Assembly (NCBI RefSeq): GCF_900162695.1
Contig: NZ_FUIH01000006.1
Location: forward strand, 431,559-495,558
From: Virgibacillus siamensis
Lineage (GTDB): Bacteria; Bacillota; Bacilli; Bacillales; Amphibacillaceae
Direction: 5' to 3'
DNA length: 64,000 nucleotides
Positions 8,453 to 16,729 of this stretch are shown here, piece after piece. The translations under genes were made by a program, and so were the position numbers. The notes beneath the pieces were generated by a model, which had not been told where the DNA came from, made no database searches, and worked only from the letters and a program-made list of their open reading frames with translations. Positions within the stretch are counted from its first letter, which is position 1. Each line of letters starts with the position of its first letter.

Positions 8453-9901
8453 TCATTTAATCCCCATTGATATATATTTTTTCTCCAAAAACTCATCCAT
8501 GCCATAATGGCCGCCTTCTTTACCGACACCAGATTGTTTGATGCCGCCGAATGGTGCCTCGGCCAGGGCAGGGAATACATCATTTACACCGACAATTCCG
8601 TATTCAAGTTTTTCGGATACGCGAATGGCGCGGTTAGTTGTTTCGGTGAATATATATGCTGCGAGTCCATAGTCGGTATCATTGGCTTTATCAATGGCAA
8701 CATCCTCATCTGTAAATGTTTGAATTGGCATAAGCGGGCCAAACGTCTCTTCATTCATAATAAGCATGTCGTCATCGATTGCTGACAGAATGGTAGGTTC
8801 ATAGAAATAACCGTCCATACCGCCGTTCCACTTTTTGCCGCCATGAATAATATTTGCTCCTTTTTTCACAGCATCATCCAGCTGATTTTGAACTTTTTCC
8901 GATGCCTGTTCATTGATAAGCGGACCAAGATCTGTTTCTTCATGAAGCCCATTTCCGACTTTTAGCTGTTTCACTTTTTCAGTCAGCTTTTTTGAGAAGG
9001 CATCCTTCACGGAATCATGTACATAAATCCGGTTGGCGCAAATACATGTTTGGCCATTGTTCCGGAACTTGCTCGCTAATGTTAATGCAGCGGCTTTATC
9101 CAGGTCGGCATCATCAAACACAATAATCGGTGCATGCCCGCCAAGTTCAAGGGAAATTTTCTTCACATGATCTGCGCTTTCCCGCATCAAATGTTTTCCG
9201 ACTTCAGTGGATCCTGTAAAAGTTATCAATCTAACATCTTTGTTGGTGAGCATTGCAGTGCCAATTTGTTCCGCATCTCCAGTAACAAGGTTTACGACAC
9301 CCTCAGGCATGCCGGCACGCTCCAGGATTTTGACGATCTCAATTGCTGACAGTGGTGTTTCCGGAGCGGGTTTCAAAACAACTGTACATCCTGCTGCAAG
9401 TGCGGGTGCAATTTTTCTCGTTATCATAGAGGCAGGGAAGTTCCATGGTGTGATGGCGCCGACCACGCCAACCGGCTGCGGAATCACAAGCAGCCGTTTC
9501 GAACTTACGGAAGAAGGAATCCATTCCCCATATGCCCGGCTCGCTTCTTCTGCATACCAAAGCAGAAAATTGGCGGCACCTTTAATTTCTCCTTTTGCTT
9601 CTTTTAACGGCTTTCCCTGCTCAGTTGTTAAAATTTCACCAAGCCGGTTCACCTCTTCCAGCATCAATTCATATGCTTTGTACAAAACACGGGATCGTTT
9701 CCGTCCGGTCATTTCACTCCATGTTTTAAAAGCTTTATTTGCCGTCTGGATTGCTTCTGTTGCTTCGGACTTACCACCAGATGCAATCTTTGTGATTGGC
9801 TCAAGTGTCGCCGGGTTATAGACCGTGTCCGTATTCTGGGAATCAACCGCCCGCCATTTCCCATTGATAAAAATACTTTGCGTTTCATTTTCAAATTTCA
9901 T
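8453..9901 (-). CDS. Succinate/glutarate semialdehyde dehydrogenase (GabD-like)
   Basis: 482 residues, the standard length of GabD. Catalytic residues are Asn154 (TPWNFP), Glu252 (LELGGHAP) and Cys286 (GQTCICANR). The GQTC(I/V)CANR cysteine motif and LELGGHAP are typical of succinate-semialdehyde dehydrogenases, and close relatives oxidise glutarate semialdehyde to glutarate. It is last in a three-gene minus-strand operon, 14 bases after the acyl-CoA dehydrogenase, with AAAGGAGG before ATG. The CoA-transferase and glutaryl-CoA-type dehydrogenase in the same operon favour C5 chemistry (glutarate semialdehyde), by inference. A GABA-degrading role is the alternative, but no gabT is seen. Confidence 0.88.
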   Translation of the reverse strand: MKFENETQSIFINGKWRAVDSQNTDTVYNPATLEPITKIASGGKSEATEAIQTANKAFKTWSEMTGRKRSRVLYKAYELMLEEVNRLGEILTTEQGKPLKEAKGEIKGAANFLLWYAEEASRAYGEWIPSSVSSKRLLVIPQPVGVVGAITPWNFPASMITRKIAPALAAGCTVVLKPAPETPLSAIEIVKILERAGMPEGVVNLVTGDAEQIGTAMLTNKDVRLITFTGSTEVGKHLMRESADHVKKISLELGGHAPIIVFDDADLDKAAALTLASKFRNNGQTCICANRIYVHDSVKDAFSKKLTEKVKQLKVGNGLHEETDLGPLINEQASEKVQNQLDDAVKKGANIIHGGKKWNGGMDGYFYEPTILSAIDDDMLIMNEETFGPLMPIQTFTDEDVAIDKANDTDYGLAAYIFTETTNRAIRVSEKLEYGIVGVNDVFPALAEAPFGGIKQSGVGKEGGHYGMDEFLEKKYISMGIK

Positions 9902-9915
9902 CTAAAAGCCTCCTT

Positions 9916-11106
9916 TTATTTTCCTTCCCATGCGGGCAGCATTTTGTTGAGCTGTTTATCTTGACGATAGCCAAGAACATAATCTGCTTGCATCAGAGTG
10001 TGGACTTCGCGCGTTCCTTCGTATATGACGGGGGCTTTCGAGTTCCGCAAATACCGCTCAACAGGGTATTCATCGGAATAACCATACGCACCGTGAACCT
10101 GGACAGCATCATCAGCCGCTTTGTTGGCAAAATCACATGCCTGCCACTTTGCCAGCGATGTTTCGCGAGTGTTGCGCTTGCCTTCGTTTTTCATTTCCCC
10201 CGCTCGATAGACAAGCAAACTGCTCATTTGCAGACCTGCCTCCATATTGGAAATCATCTGTTTTACAAGCTGATGCTGACCAATCGGTTTGCCGAATGTT
10301 TCCCGCTCATGACAGTATTTTACGCTTGCCTCGAGACAAGCTCTGATCTGTCCGACTGCCCCCGCTGCAACGGTAAATCTTCCATTATCGAGTGATGCCA
10401 TTGCGATTTTAAATCCTTCACCTTCCTCGCCAAGCAGGTTTTCTTTCGGCACTTTTACATTGTCAAAAAATAATTCTCCGGTATTTCCGGATCGAATCCC
10501 CAGTTTTCCTTTCGTTGCTTTTGATGAAAAACCTTCAAATGTACGCTCCACAATAAAGGCCGAAATCCCGTGGTGCTTTTTCTCTTTATCGGTATAGGCG
10601 AAAACGAGAAAGTGGTCCGCACTGTCACAAAGTGAGATCCATGATTTCTGTCCATTTAAAATATAATGGTCACCGTCTCTTTTTGCTGTCGTCCCAAGTG
10701 CGACAACGTCAGAACCAGCGCCAGGCTCTGTCAGTCCAAATGCGCCGACTTTTTCTCCTTTTGCTTGTGGTACCAGGTATTTCTGCTTCTGTTCTTCTGT
10801 TCCCCATTGAAGAACAGACATGCTGTTTAAACCGGTATGAACGGAGACGGACGTACGGAAGGCTGTATCTCCACGTTCCAGCTCCTCACAAACAATGGCA
10901 AGCGCATTATAGTCCATCCCGCTGCCGCCGTATTCTTCCGGGATGCATACTCCCATTAGGCCCAGTTCAGCAAGCCGGTTCATAATGGAAGGATCAAACT
11001 TCCCTTCCCGATCCCACTCGGCGATATTTGGCATAATCTCTTTATCGACAAAGCTTCTGACTGTACTTCTAAGCATCTGCTGTTCTTCTGAAAAATTAAA
11101 ATCCAT
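9916..11106 (-). CDS. Acyl-CoA dehydrogenase, probably glutaryl-CoA dehydrogenase type
   Basis: 396 residues with the FAD-binding FGLTEPGAGSDV and the catalytic glutamate E363 in IYEGTREVH, the position used by glutaryl-CoA and short-chain dehydrogenases. R84 in AFRTSVSVH aligns by eye with the arginine of glutaryl-CoA dehydrogenase (YRSAMSVQ) that holds the distal carboxylate; the common fatty acyl-CoA and isovaleryl-CoA dehydrogenases lack it. This supports a dicarboxyl-CoA substrate and a product of crotonyl-CoA, with or without decarboxylation. It is the middle gene of an operon, 11 bases after the CoA-transferase, with AGGAG before the ATG. Electron acceptor ETF is not encoded nearby. 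Confidence 0.85.
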   Translation of the reverse strand: MDFNFSEEQQMLRSTVRSFVDKEIMPNIAEWDREGKFDPSIMNRLAELGLMGVCIPEEYGGSGMDYNALAIVCEELERGDTAFRTSVSVHTGLNSMSVLQWGTEEQKQKYLVPQAKGEKVGAFGLTEPGAGSDVVALGTTAKRDGDHYILNGQKSWISLCDSADHFLVFAYTDKEKKHHGISAFIVERTFEGFSSKATKGKLGIRSGNTGELFFDNVKVPKENLLGEEGEGFKIAMASLDNGRFTVAAGAVGQIRACLEASVKYCHERETFGKPIGQHQLVKQMISNMEAGLQMSSLLVYRAGEMKNEGKRNTRETSLAKWQACDFANKAADDAVQVHGAYGYSDEYPVERYLRNSKAPVIYEGTREVHTLMQADYVLGYRQDKQLNKMLPAWEGK

Positions 11107-11117
11107 TGTATCAACTC

Positions 11118-12278
11118 CTAATGATTTGTTTTGGTTAAACCTAATTGTTTTAAAATCTCTTCTGTATGTTCACCAGGATCCGGCGGGTGATGATTTAGCT
11201 GAAATGGTGTCCGCGAAAGGTTTAGCGGGCTGCCAACCATTCGGATTGGTCCGGCAGTCGGATGTTCACTATTGATGAACATATTACGCGCCCTCAGCTG
11301 CGGATCACTGACTACTTCATCGATTGTATGAATCGGTCCGCATGGGATCTTGTTTTCCTGACATTTTTCGCGCCAGTATTCAGTAGGTTTTTGCAAAAAT
11401 TCTTCCTGAAGAAGCGGAATCAATGCTTCACGGTTTGCGACCCGGTCTGGATTCGTCTGGAAACGTTCATCCAAAGCATATTCCGGTTTACCCAGGAGTG
11501 AGCAAAGCATTTTGAACTGGTTATCATTGCCGACAGCAATGACCATCTCCCCGTCCATCGTTCGGAATGTTTGGTAGGGGACAATATTGGCATGCTGATT
11601 ACCAAGGCGTTCCGGGATTTTTTCGGACATCAAATAGTTACTGCCTATATTCACGAGTGAACTCACTGCAGCATCATAAAGGGAAATGTCCAGTTTTTGT
11701 CCTTTTTGCGATTGTACCCGTTCAAGCAATGCACCCTGAATGCCAATACACGCATATAACCCGGTTAAGATATCCGTGATCGCAACACCAAGCTTTTGCG
11801 GACCAGAATCTTTGTCACCGGTTATACTCATCAATCCGCTCATTGCCTGGATAATAAAATCATAGCCGGGAAAATCCTTATAAGGTCCGGTTTCGCCGAA
11901 TCCGGTTATCGAACAGTAGACAATTCCCGGGTTTATTTCGGCGAGCGTCTCATAGTCAAGACCGAATCGTTTCATCGTGCCGGATTTGAAGTTATTTATA
12001 ATGACATCGCTTTCATTCACGAGCGTTTTAATAACCTCTACACCTTCGTCACTTTTTAGGTCTACCGTGATACTTTTCTTATTCCGGTTCGCACAAAGAT
12101 AATAAGCACTTACTCCATTTTGAAAAGGGGGACCCCATTTCCGGGTTTCGTCGCTGCCGCCCGGGGCTTCCACTTTAATAACTTCCGCACCAAGATCACC
12201 AAGAATCATTGTACAGTACGGACCAGCGAGCACACGTGATAAATCAAGCACTTTGATATTTTCGAGTGCGCCAGACAC
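11118..12278 (-). CDS. CaiB/BaiF class III CoA-transferase, possibly glutarate CoA-transferase
   Basis: 386 residues from a GTG start at 12278, chosen because GAGAGGAG lies 7 bases upstream and the family begins there (ALENIKVLDLSRVLAGP). The longer open frame to 12467 adds 63 residues unlike the family. The catalytic aspartate is D140 in PGYDFIIQA, which forms the aspartyl-CoA anhydride in this family. Class III transferases move CoA between short organic acids. With a semialdehyde dehydrogenase and a glutaryl-CoA-type dehydrogenase downstream in the operon, succinyl-CoA:glutarate transfer (as in human SUGCT) fits. The substrate is inferred from context. Confidence 0.87.
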   Translation of the reverse strand: MSGALENIKVLDLSRVLAGPYCTMILGDLGAEVIKVEAPGGSDETRKWGPPFQNGVSAYYLCANRNKKSITVDLKSDEGVEVIKTLVNESDVIINNFKSGTMKRFGLDYETLAEINPGIVYCSITGFGETGPYKDFPGYDFIIQAMSGLMSITGDKDSGPQKLGVAITDILTGLYACIGIQGALLERVQSQKGQKLDISLYDAAVSSLVNIGSNYLMSEKIPERLGNQHANIVPYQTFRTMDGEMVIAVGNDNQFKMLCSLLGKPEYALDERFQTNPDRVANREALIPLLQEEFLQKPTEYWREKCQENKIPCGPIHTIDEVVSDPQLRARNMFINSEHPTAGPIRMVGSPLNLSRTPFQLNHHPPDPGEHTEEILKQLGLTKTNH

Positions 12279-12481
12279 AACATCACTCCTCTCGTAAATT
12301 AAAATAAACCACTCCAAAATGACTACAGAATACTCCGGAGTCAGATTGAACTGGCATTTATCCGTTGGAACAGAACTGGGGTTGGACTGTAAACAGATTA
12401 GGCAGCATGGGATGTTAAGTTTATCATGATACGACATCATGTTTGGCAGACGTGGCATCGTCTTCACATGATTCTATAATT

Positions 12482-12510
12482 ATTATATAGTATTCAGAAA
12501 AATTTGTAAA
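12482..12510 (-). promoter_or_regulatory. sigma-A promoter of the CoA-transferase operon
   Basis: On the minus strand TTTACA (12510-12505) and TATAAT (12487-12482) are exactly 17 bases apart. The predicted transcript has a leader of about 195 bases before the GTG at 12278, which contains a short ACTCCGGAGT palindrome (about 12330) but no recognised riboswitch. Confidence 0.65.
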
Positions 12511-12517
12511 CAAAAAA

Positions 12518-12871
12518 TTACAAATCCGTTGAAAAAGTGGATGTGATGACTTTCGAGAAGTCCACTGTATGTTTCATTTCGTCAAATAGTTCATTAATTT
12601 CCGGATCCTCATTTACCTGATCCAAGACTTCATTATAGTGCGATTTATTGCGAAATACGGATTGTCCGAACACTACTGCTTCATCTTCAGCAACGTCAAT
12701 GAATTCCAGAAGTCCCTTACACCCGTGATTTCCATTCAGATCATCTGCTAAATAGGTCATATCCTCAAGGGCGCCACTTGCCAAATATATCTCACTTGCC
12801 TTTTCATTTATATCGATAAAATTCTGCAGTTTCTCCTGTTTGATCCGGTATAAATAAATAACCGTATACAC
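12518..12871 (-). CDS. Small dimeric alpha/beta-barrel-like protein (DUF1428-type)
   Basis: 117 residues, cytoplasmic, starting at GTG with GAGGTG 7 bases upstream. The pattern of MYTVIYLYRIKQEKLQNF at the start, an acidic middle and VVFGQSVFRNKSHYNEVLDQVNEDPEI recalls DUF1428/YbaA-like proteins of the dimeric alpha/beta barrel fold. Such proteins have no agreed function. It stands alone on the minus strand, upstream of the CoA-transferase promoter and downstream of mreBH, separated from the latter by a terminator. Family placement is tentative. Confidence 0.6.
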   Translation of the reverse strand: MYTVIYLYRIKQEKLQNFIDINEKASEIYLASGALEDMTYLADDLNGNHGCKGLLEFIDVAEDEAVVFGQSVFRNKSHYNEVLDQVNEDPEINELFDEMKHTVDFSKVITSTFSTDL

Positions 12872-13034
12872 GTAATCACCTCATCATTCATGCTCTCTAT
12901 AATATTCAATACCATCTATGAAAAATCCTTCATTTTTAACAGAAAAATTTCTCTTCATCGACAAAATAGCAACTTTTATTGTTCGATTGGGAAAGAATCG
13001 AGAGGGAGAGGGGAGTCAGCAGTCGTTTTCTGCG

Positions 13035-13068
13035 AAAAAAAACCGTGCCCAAAAAAGGCACGGTTTTA
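13035..13068 (-). terminator. Terminator of mreBH
   Basis: Stem AACCGTGCC / GGCACGGTT with a 6-7 base loop; read on the minus strand it ends in eight T. It lies about 100 bases after the mreBH stop. Confidence 0.88.
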
Positions 13069-13086
13069 TTAATGATTAGATTACCG

Positions 13087-13160
13087 AATGAGCCACGTCC
13101 AGCTCCAGCGCCCAGCAACTAGCAAACTTCACACTCCTCATTACGATAAAGAAGACTTGC
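13087..13160 (-). repeat. Fragment of the rRNA-leader repeat element
   Basis: Read on the minus strand this ends in GCGCTGGAGCTGGA and is preceded by GCTAGTTGCTG and TTATCGTA, in the same order and spacing as in the element at 63660-63797. About four of five bases agree over 52 positions. It lies between the mreBH stop and its terminator. Confidence 0.65.
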
Positions 13161-13167
13161 CGATTGT

Positions 13168-14181
13168 CTATTTTGCTGCTTTTTGCAGTTTGGAGATCAT
13201 TTTAAGTGCTTTACCGGTTCCGACCGCTACTGATTCGAGCGGATTCGGTGCAATGTGGACAGGCACAATAATTACTTCGGAAAGCCAGTCCTGCATTCCG
13301 TTTAGTAATGAGCCGCCGCCGGTCAACACGATTCCGCGGTCCACAATATCCCCGCTCAGTTCAGGAGGGCAGTTTTCCAGTGTTGCACGAACAGCTTCCA
13401 GGATTTGTTCCAACGATTCTTTTAATGCGGAATAAACTTCTTTTGATGAAACTGTCACTGTTTTTGGAAGGCCGGTAACCATATCGCGTCCGCGCACATC
13501 CATTGTTTGCTCTTTGTGATCCTCATAGGCAAAGCCGATTTCCATTTTAATGTTTTCCGCGGTACGTTCACCAATCAGGATATTATAGTTTTTGCGGATA
13601 TAATGAATGATTTCTTCATCCATTTTATCCCCGCCGATGCGGATGGAATTACAGGAAACAACTCCGCCGAATGAGATAATTCCAACTTCACATGTTCCGC
13701 CGCCGATATCCACGATCACGTTAGCGATAGGCTCATCAACGGGGAGATCAGCACCAATTGCCGCTGCAACAGGCTCTTCAATCAAATGAACATGCTTTGC
13801 CCCATAACTTGTTACCGCATTATGAATGGCGCGGCGCTCAACAGTTGTGCTGCCGGATGGTGTGCATACGACAACTGTCGGCTTGCGCATGGAAAGTCCC
13901 ATTTTTTTGCTTACCTTTTTCAAGAATTCTTTCAGCATCTGTGCAGTGACATCGTAATCAGCAATCACTCCATCACGCAATGGACGAATCGGGATAATAT
14001 TTTGCGGTGTTTTACCGACCATTTCTTTTGCTTCTGACCCTACGGCGACCACATTTTTAGTGTTCATGTCAATAGCAACGACAGATGGTTCATTTAATAC
14101 GATTCCTTTTGTCTTTGAATATATCAATATATTAGCTGTACCTAGATCAATTCCAATTTCCGCATTCGATAACATAGACAT
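13168..14181 (-). CDS. mreBH: Rod-shape-determining actin homologue MreBH
   Basis: 337 residues from ATG 14181, which has GGAGG 9 bases upstream; an upstream extension of 15 codons lacks family likeness. The start EIGIDLGTANILIYS and the phosphate/ATP motifs VDIGGGTCEV and LTGGGSLLNG mark an MreB protein. The opening lacks the extra N-terminus of MreB and Mbl and matches MreBH best. MreBH forms membrane-bound filaments that guide lateral wall synthesis and the LytE hydrolase in B. subtilis. The gene is monocistronic and divergent from a CAP-domain exoprotein. An ACCCCC motif on its strand at 14297-14292 recalls SigI promoters, though the matching CGAA is not present. Confidence 0.92.
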   Translation of the reverse strand: MSMLSNAEIGIDLGTANILIYSKTKGIVLNEPSVVAIDMNTKNVVAVGSEAKEMVGKTPQNIIPIRPLRDGVIADYDVTAQMLKEFLKKVSKKMGLSMRKPTVVVCTPSGSTTVERRAIHNAVTSYGAKHVHLIEEPVAAAIGADLPVDEPIANVIVDIGGGTCEVGIISFGGVVSCNSIRIGGDKMDEEIIHYIRKNYNILIGERTAENIKMEIGFAYEDHKEQTMDVRGRDMVTGLPKTVTVSSKEVYSALKESLEQILEAVRATLENCPPELSGDIVDRGIVLTGGGSLLNGMQDWLSEVIIVPVHIAPNPLESVAVGTGKALKMISKLQKAAK

Positions 14182-14608
14182 AATAAGGTTCCTCCAATGA
14201 TGTATCAGTTTTCTATCATATTTCACTTTTTACAGACGAAAAAAATACAGTATTTCATTATATATTCTTTCTATACTTTACCATACTTTCTGGGGGTAGA
14301 TAAACATCTTATATATATTGATTTGACAGTATTTACATGGAAAAAACAGGTTGAAATAATCAAGTAACATTTATATTACATTTTTGTCATCTTTGTAATA
14401 TAACAGAGCCGTTTTAGCAGGTGTCAATAGAAATATATTTGAAATTACTTCCAGTGCAATGAAAATTTTCCTGTTTCCTCATATCCTAAACACTATGTTT
14501 ATAGTAATACGGGTATGAAATCTAGTCTATGGCAATGCCTTCCATAATTATTACATGAATCGCATGGTATGATAATTTTGCAAATTAAAACACAGGAGAG
14601 GTGACAAG
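14182..14608. other. Divergent intergenic region, AT-rich
   Basis: About 427 bases between mreBH and the CAP-domain gene. It must hold two outward promoters. I see GGGGGT at 14292-14297 (ACCCCC on the mreBH strand) and a -10-like TATGAT at about 14568-14573, but no convincing complete promoter, small gene or RNA structure. Confidence 0.4.
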
Positions 14609-15385
14609 ATGCTAAACAAAGTAGTAGTAACAACCGTTTCGGCAGCAGTATTGCTAGGTGGTGCCTTTCAATCTTCTGCTGATGCATCAGCAAATATAGA
14701 TAAATCTCAGAATCAATCACAACCAACAAGTGATTGTTTCCAAGATTCCTCAAAGAATCTTGATAGTCTTATCAATAAGTATTTCGGTGACGTAAACTGG
14801 AATAAAGTGGAGACTGGTCAACAGGAACAAGCTGTACCAGAACAGGAAACACAGAAACAGCCAGAAGGAAATCAACAGGCTGAACAACAGGAAAAACCTG
14901 CTGAACAAGCAGAAGCGCCTGCACAAAACCAACAAACTGAAGCACCTGCTAAGCAAGAACAGCCGGAGCAGACTTCACAACAGCAAAGTCAAAATCAATC
15001 ACAGCAATTAAGTCAGTATGAACAGCAAGTTGTTCAATTAACAAATAAAGAACGTACTGAACGTGGGCTTTCTGAACTTAAAGTAAGCACAGAATTAAGT
15101 AAGGTTGCACGTGAGAAATCCCGTGATATGGCTGAGAACAACTATTTTTCTCATAACAGCCCAACGTATGGTTCCCCGTTTGATATGATGAAACAGTTTG
15201 GAATTTCATATCGCACTGCCGGTGAAAACATTGCAAAAGGCCAGCGTACACCGCAAGAGGTAGTAAATGCATGGATGAACAGTGAAGGTCACCGCAAAAA
15301 TATTCTTAACCCAAGCTTCACACACATTGGAGTAGGGTATGTCGAAAACGGCAATATTTGGACACAGCAATTTATTGGAAAATAA
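14609..15385 (+). CDS. Secreted CAP/SCP-domain protein (YkwD-like)
   Basis: 258 residues. A signal peptide (about 1-27, ending near SSADASA) is followed by a short region, a low-complexity Gln/Glu/Pro/Ala linker (about 70-137) and a C-terminal CAP domain (138-258). The CAP cavity residues are present: His182 (YFSHNSP), Glu206 (AGENIAKG) and His228 (SEGHRKNIL). Bacterial CAP proteins are exported and sit at the wall; their activity is mostly unknown. ATG follows AGGAGAGGTGAC. The gene ends at a strong terminator. The Gln-rich linker is likely to be extended and to span the wall. Confidence 0.92.
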   Translation: MLNKVVVTTVSAAVLLGGAFQSSADASANIDKSQNQSQPTSDCFQDSSKNLDSLINKYFGDVNWNKVETGQQEQAVPEQETQKQPEGNQQAEQQEKPAEQAEAPAQNQQTEAPAKQEQPEQTSQQQSQNQSQQLSQYEQQVVQLTNKERTERGLSELKVSTELSKVAREKSRDMAENNYFSHNSPTYGSPFDMMKQFGISYRTAGENIAKGQRTPQEVVNAWMNSEGHRKNILNPSFTHIGVGYVENGNIWTQQFIGK

Positions 15386-15402
15386 AATGGAAACACAGTA
15401 TA

Positions 15403-15438
15403 AAAGGTGCTGATCATACAAGATCAGCACCTTTTTTT
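15403..15438 (+). terminator. Terminator after the CAP-domain gene
   Basis: Stem AAGGTGCTGATC / GATCAGCACCTT with a 6-base loop and seven T. The following 277 bases to the glutaminase start hold a TATAAT at 15574 but no well-spaced -35 box, and nothing else that I recognise. Confidence 0.92.
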
Positions 15439-15715
15439 ATGTCTTGTTTGAGCTGTTTAAATAAGTGGAATTGATTCCTGACAATGTCAAACCTGTATTT
15501 ACACGGATAAAGTGCTCCATCAGCGCTGAAGCACATAATCCCTATGTGAACGGGGGAAACTTTGAAAATATCCTATAATACCTGTATGTTTCGGATTGAT
15601 TTATTGGCAATACATATGTTTTTATAGTTATGGTTAGTGACTTACTGGCGGTTTCTGAAAGTAACTATCAACGTTTTCTTCTTAAAAATAACATACTTAA
15701 ATCGAGGTGAGTGAA

Positions 15716-16711
15716 ATGGTACAGGGCATAGCAAACTGGAACACGGAACAGACGGAAGAGTGGCTTCAGGAATATGTTGATGACTGGGTGGCTTTTTACC
15801 ATGATCGTACAAGTGATGGGAATGTTGCTTCCTATATTCCGGAACTGAAAAAAGCTGATCCGAATGATCTTGGGATAACGATTCTGGGAAAAAGCGGGAT
15901 GACCATCAGTTCCGGGGACACGGAAACTCCATTTACGATTCAAAGTATCTCCAAAGTCATCAGTTTCATTGTAGCGTGTATGGAACGGGGTGTTGCCTAC
16001 ATGCTTGATAAAGTGGATGTGGAACCGACAGGAGAAGCTTTTAATTCCATCATGCACCTGGAAATGCGGCAGGTCAAAAAACCTTTCAATCCATTGGTAA
16101 ATGCAGGTGCGATTACGGTATCATCAATTTTGGAGGGACGGACTTCTGATGAAAAGATGAATCCGATTTTTGAACTTCTGGAAAATATGCTCGGTTATCG
16201 CCCGGCTATTAATGTGGATGTGTATGAATCGGAACGGGATACATCGATACGAAATCGCGCTATTGGTTACTATTTGCTGGAGACAGGTTTTCTGGAGTCT
16301 GATTTGAACATAACGCTGGAAACTTACTTTAAACAGTGCTCCATTGAAGTAACCGTTAATGATCTTGCCCAAATCGGACTAATACTCGCCAACGATGGAA
16401 TCGATCCGGAAACGAGGGAAGAAGTTATTCCGAGGCAGGTTGCAAGAATCGCAAAGGCGCTTATGCTAACATGTGGGATGTACGATGCATCGGGGAAATT
16501 TGCTACCTATGTTGGGGTGCCGGCAAAAAGTGGTGTATCCGGCGGTATCATTGCAGCAGTTCCACCAAGGGTACGTGAAGAAGAATTGCCATTTATGGAT
16601 GGTTGTGGAATTGGGGTTTATGGACCAGCATTGGATGACAAAGGCAACAGTATTGCCGGTATTCGCCTTCTTCGACATATCGCCAGCCAGTGGGATTTAA
16701 GTATTTTTTAA
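15716..16711 (+). CDS. glsA: Glutaminase A
   Basis: 331 residues from ATG 15716, with GAGGTG 7 bases upstream; a GTG nine bases earlier overlaps this site. The fold is that of serine-dependent beta-lactamase-like glutaminases: catalytic S77-I-S-K80 (QSISKVISF), FNPLVNAGAI, and ECSIEVTVNDLA-like QCSIEVTVNDLAQIG. It hydrolyses glutamine to glutamate and ammonia in the cytoplasm. B. subtilis has two such genes (ybgJ, ylaM). In a halotolerant organism extra glutamate would also serve osmoadaptation; that is inference. The next gene follows after 18 bases. Confidence 0.95.
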   Translation: MVQGIANWNTEQTEEWLQEYVDDWVAFYHDRTSDGNVASYIPELKKADPNDLGITILGKSGMTISSGDTETPFTIQSISKVISFIVACMERGVAYMLDKVDVEPTGEAFNSIMHLEMRQVKKPFNPLVNAGAITVSSILEGRTSDEKMNPIFELLENMLGYRPAINVDVYESERDTSIRNRAIGYYLLETGFLESDLNITLETYFKQCSIEVTVNDLAQIGLILANDGIDPETREEVIPRQVARIAKALMLTCGMYDASGKFATYVGVPAKSGVSGGIIAAVPPRVREEELPFMDGCGIGVYGPALDDKGNSIAGIRLLRHIASQWDLSIF

Positions 16712-16729
16712 TGATGGGGGAGATCAGTC

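Noticed and set aside
9207..9821. 204-codon plus-strand frame
   Set aside because: Antisense shadow of the GabD-like gene.
12279..12467. N-terminal extension of the CoA-transferase (63 codons)
   Set aside because: No family likeness; a good ribosome site fits GTG 12278.
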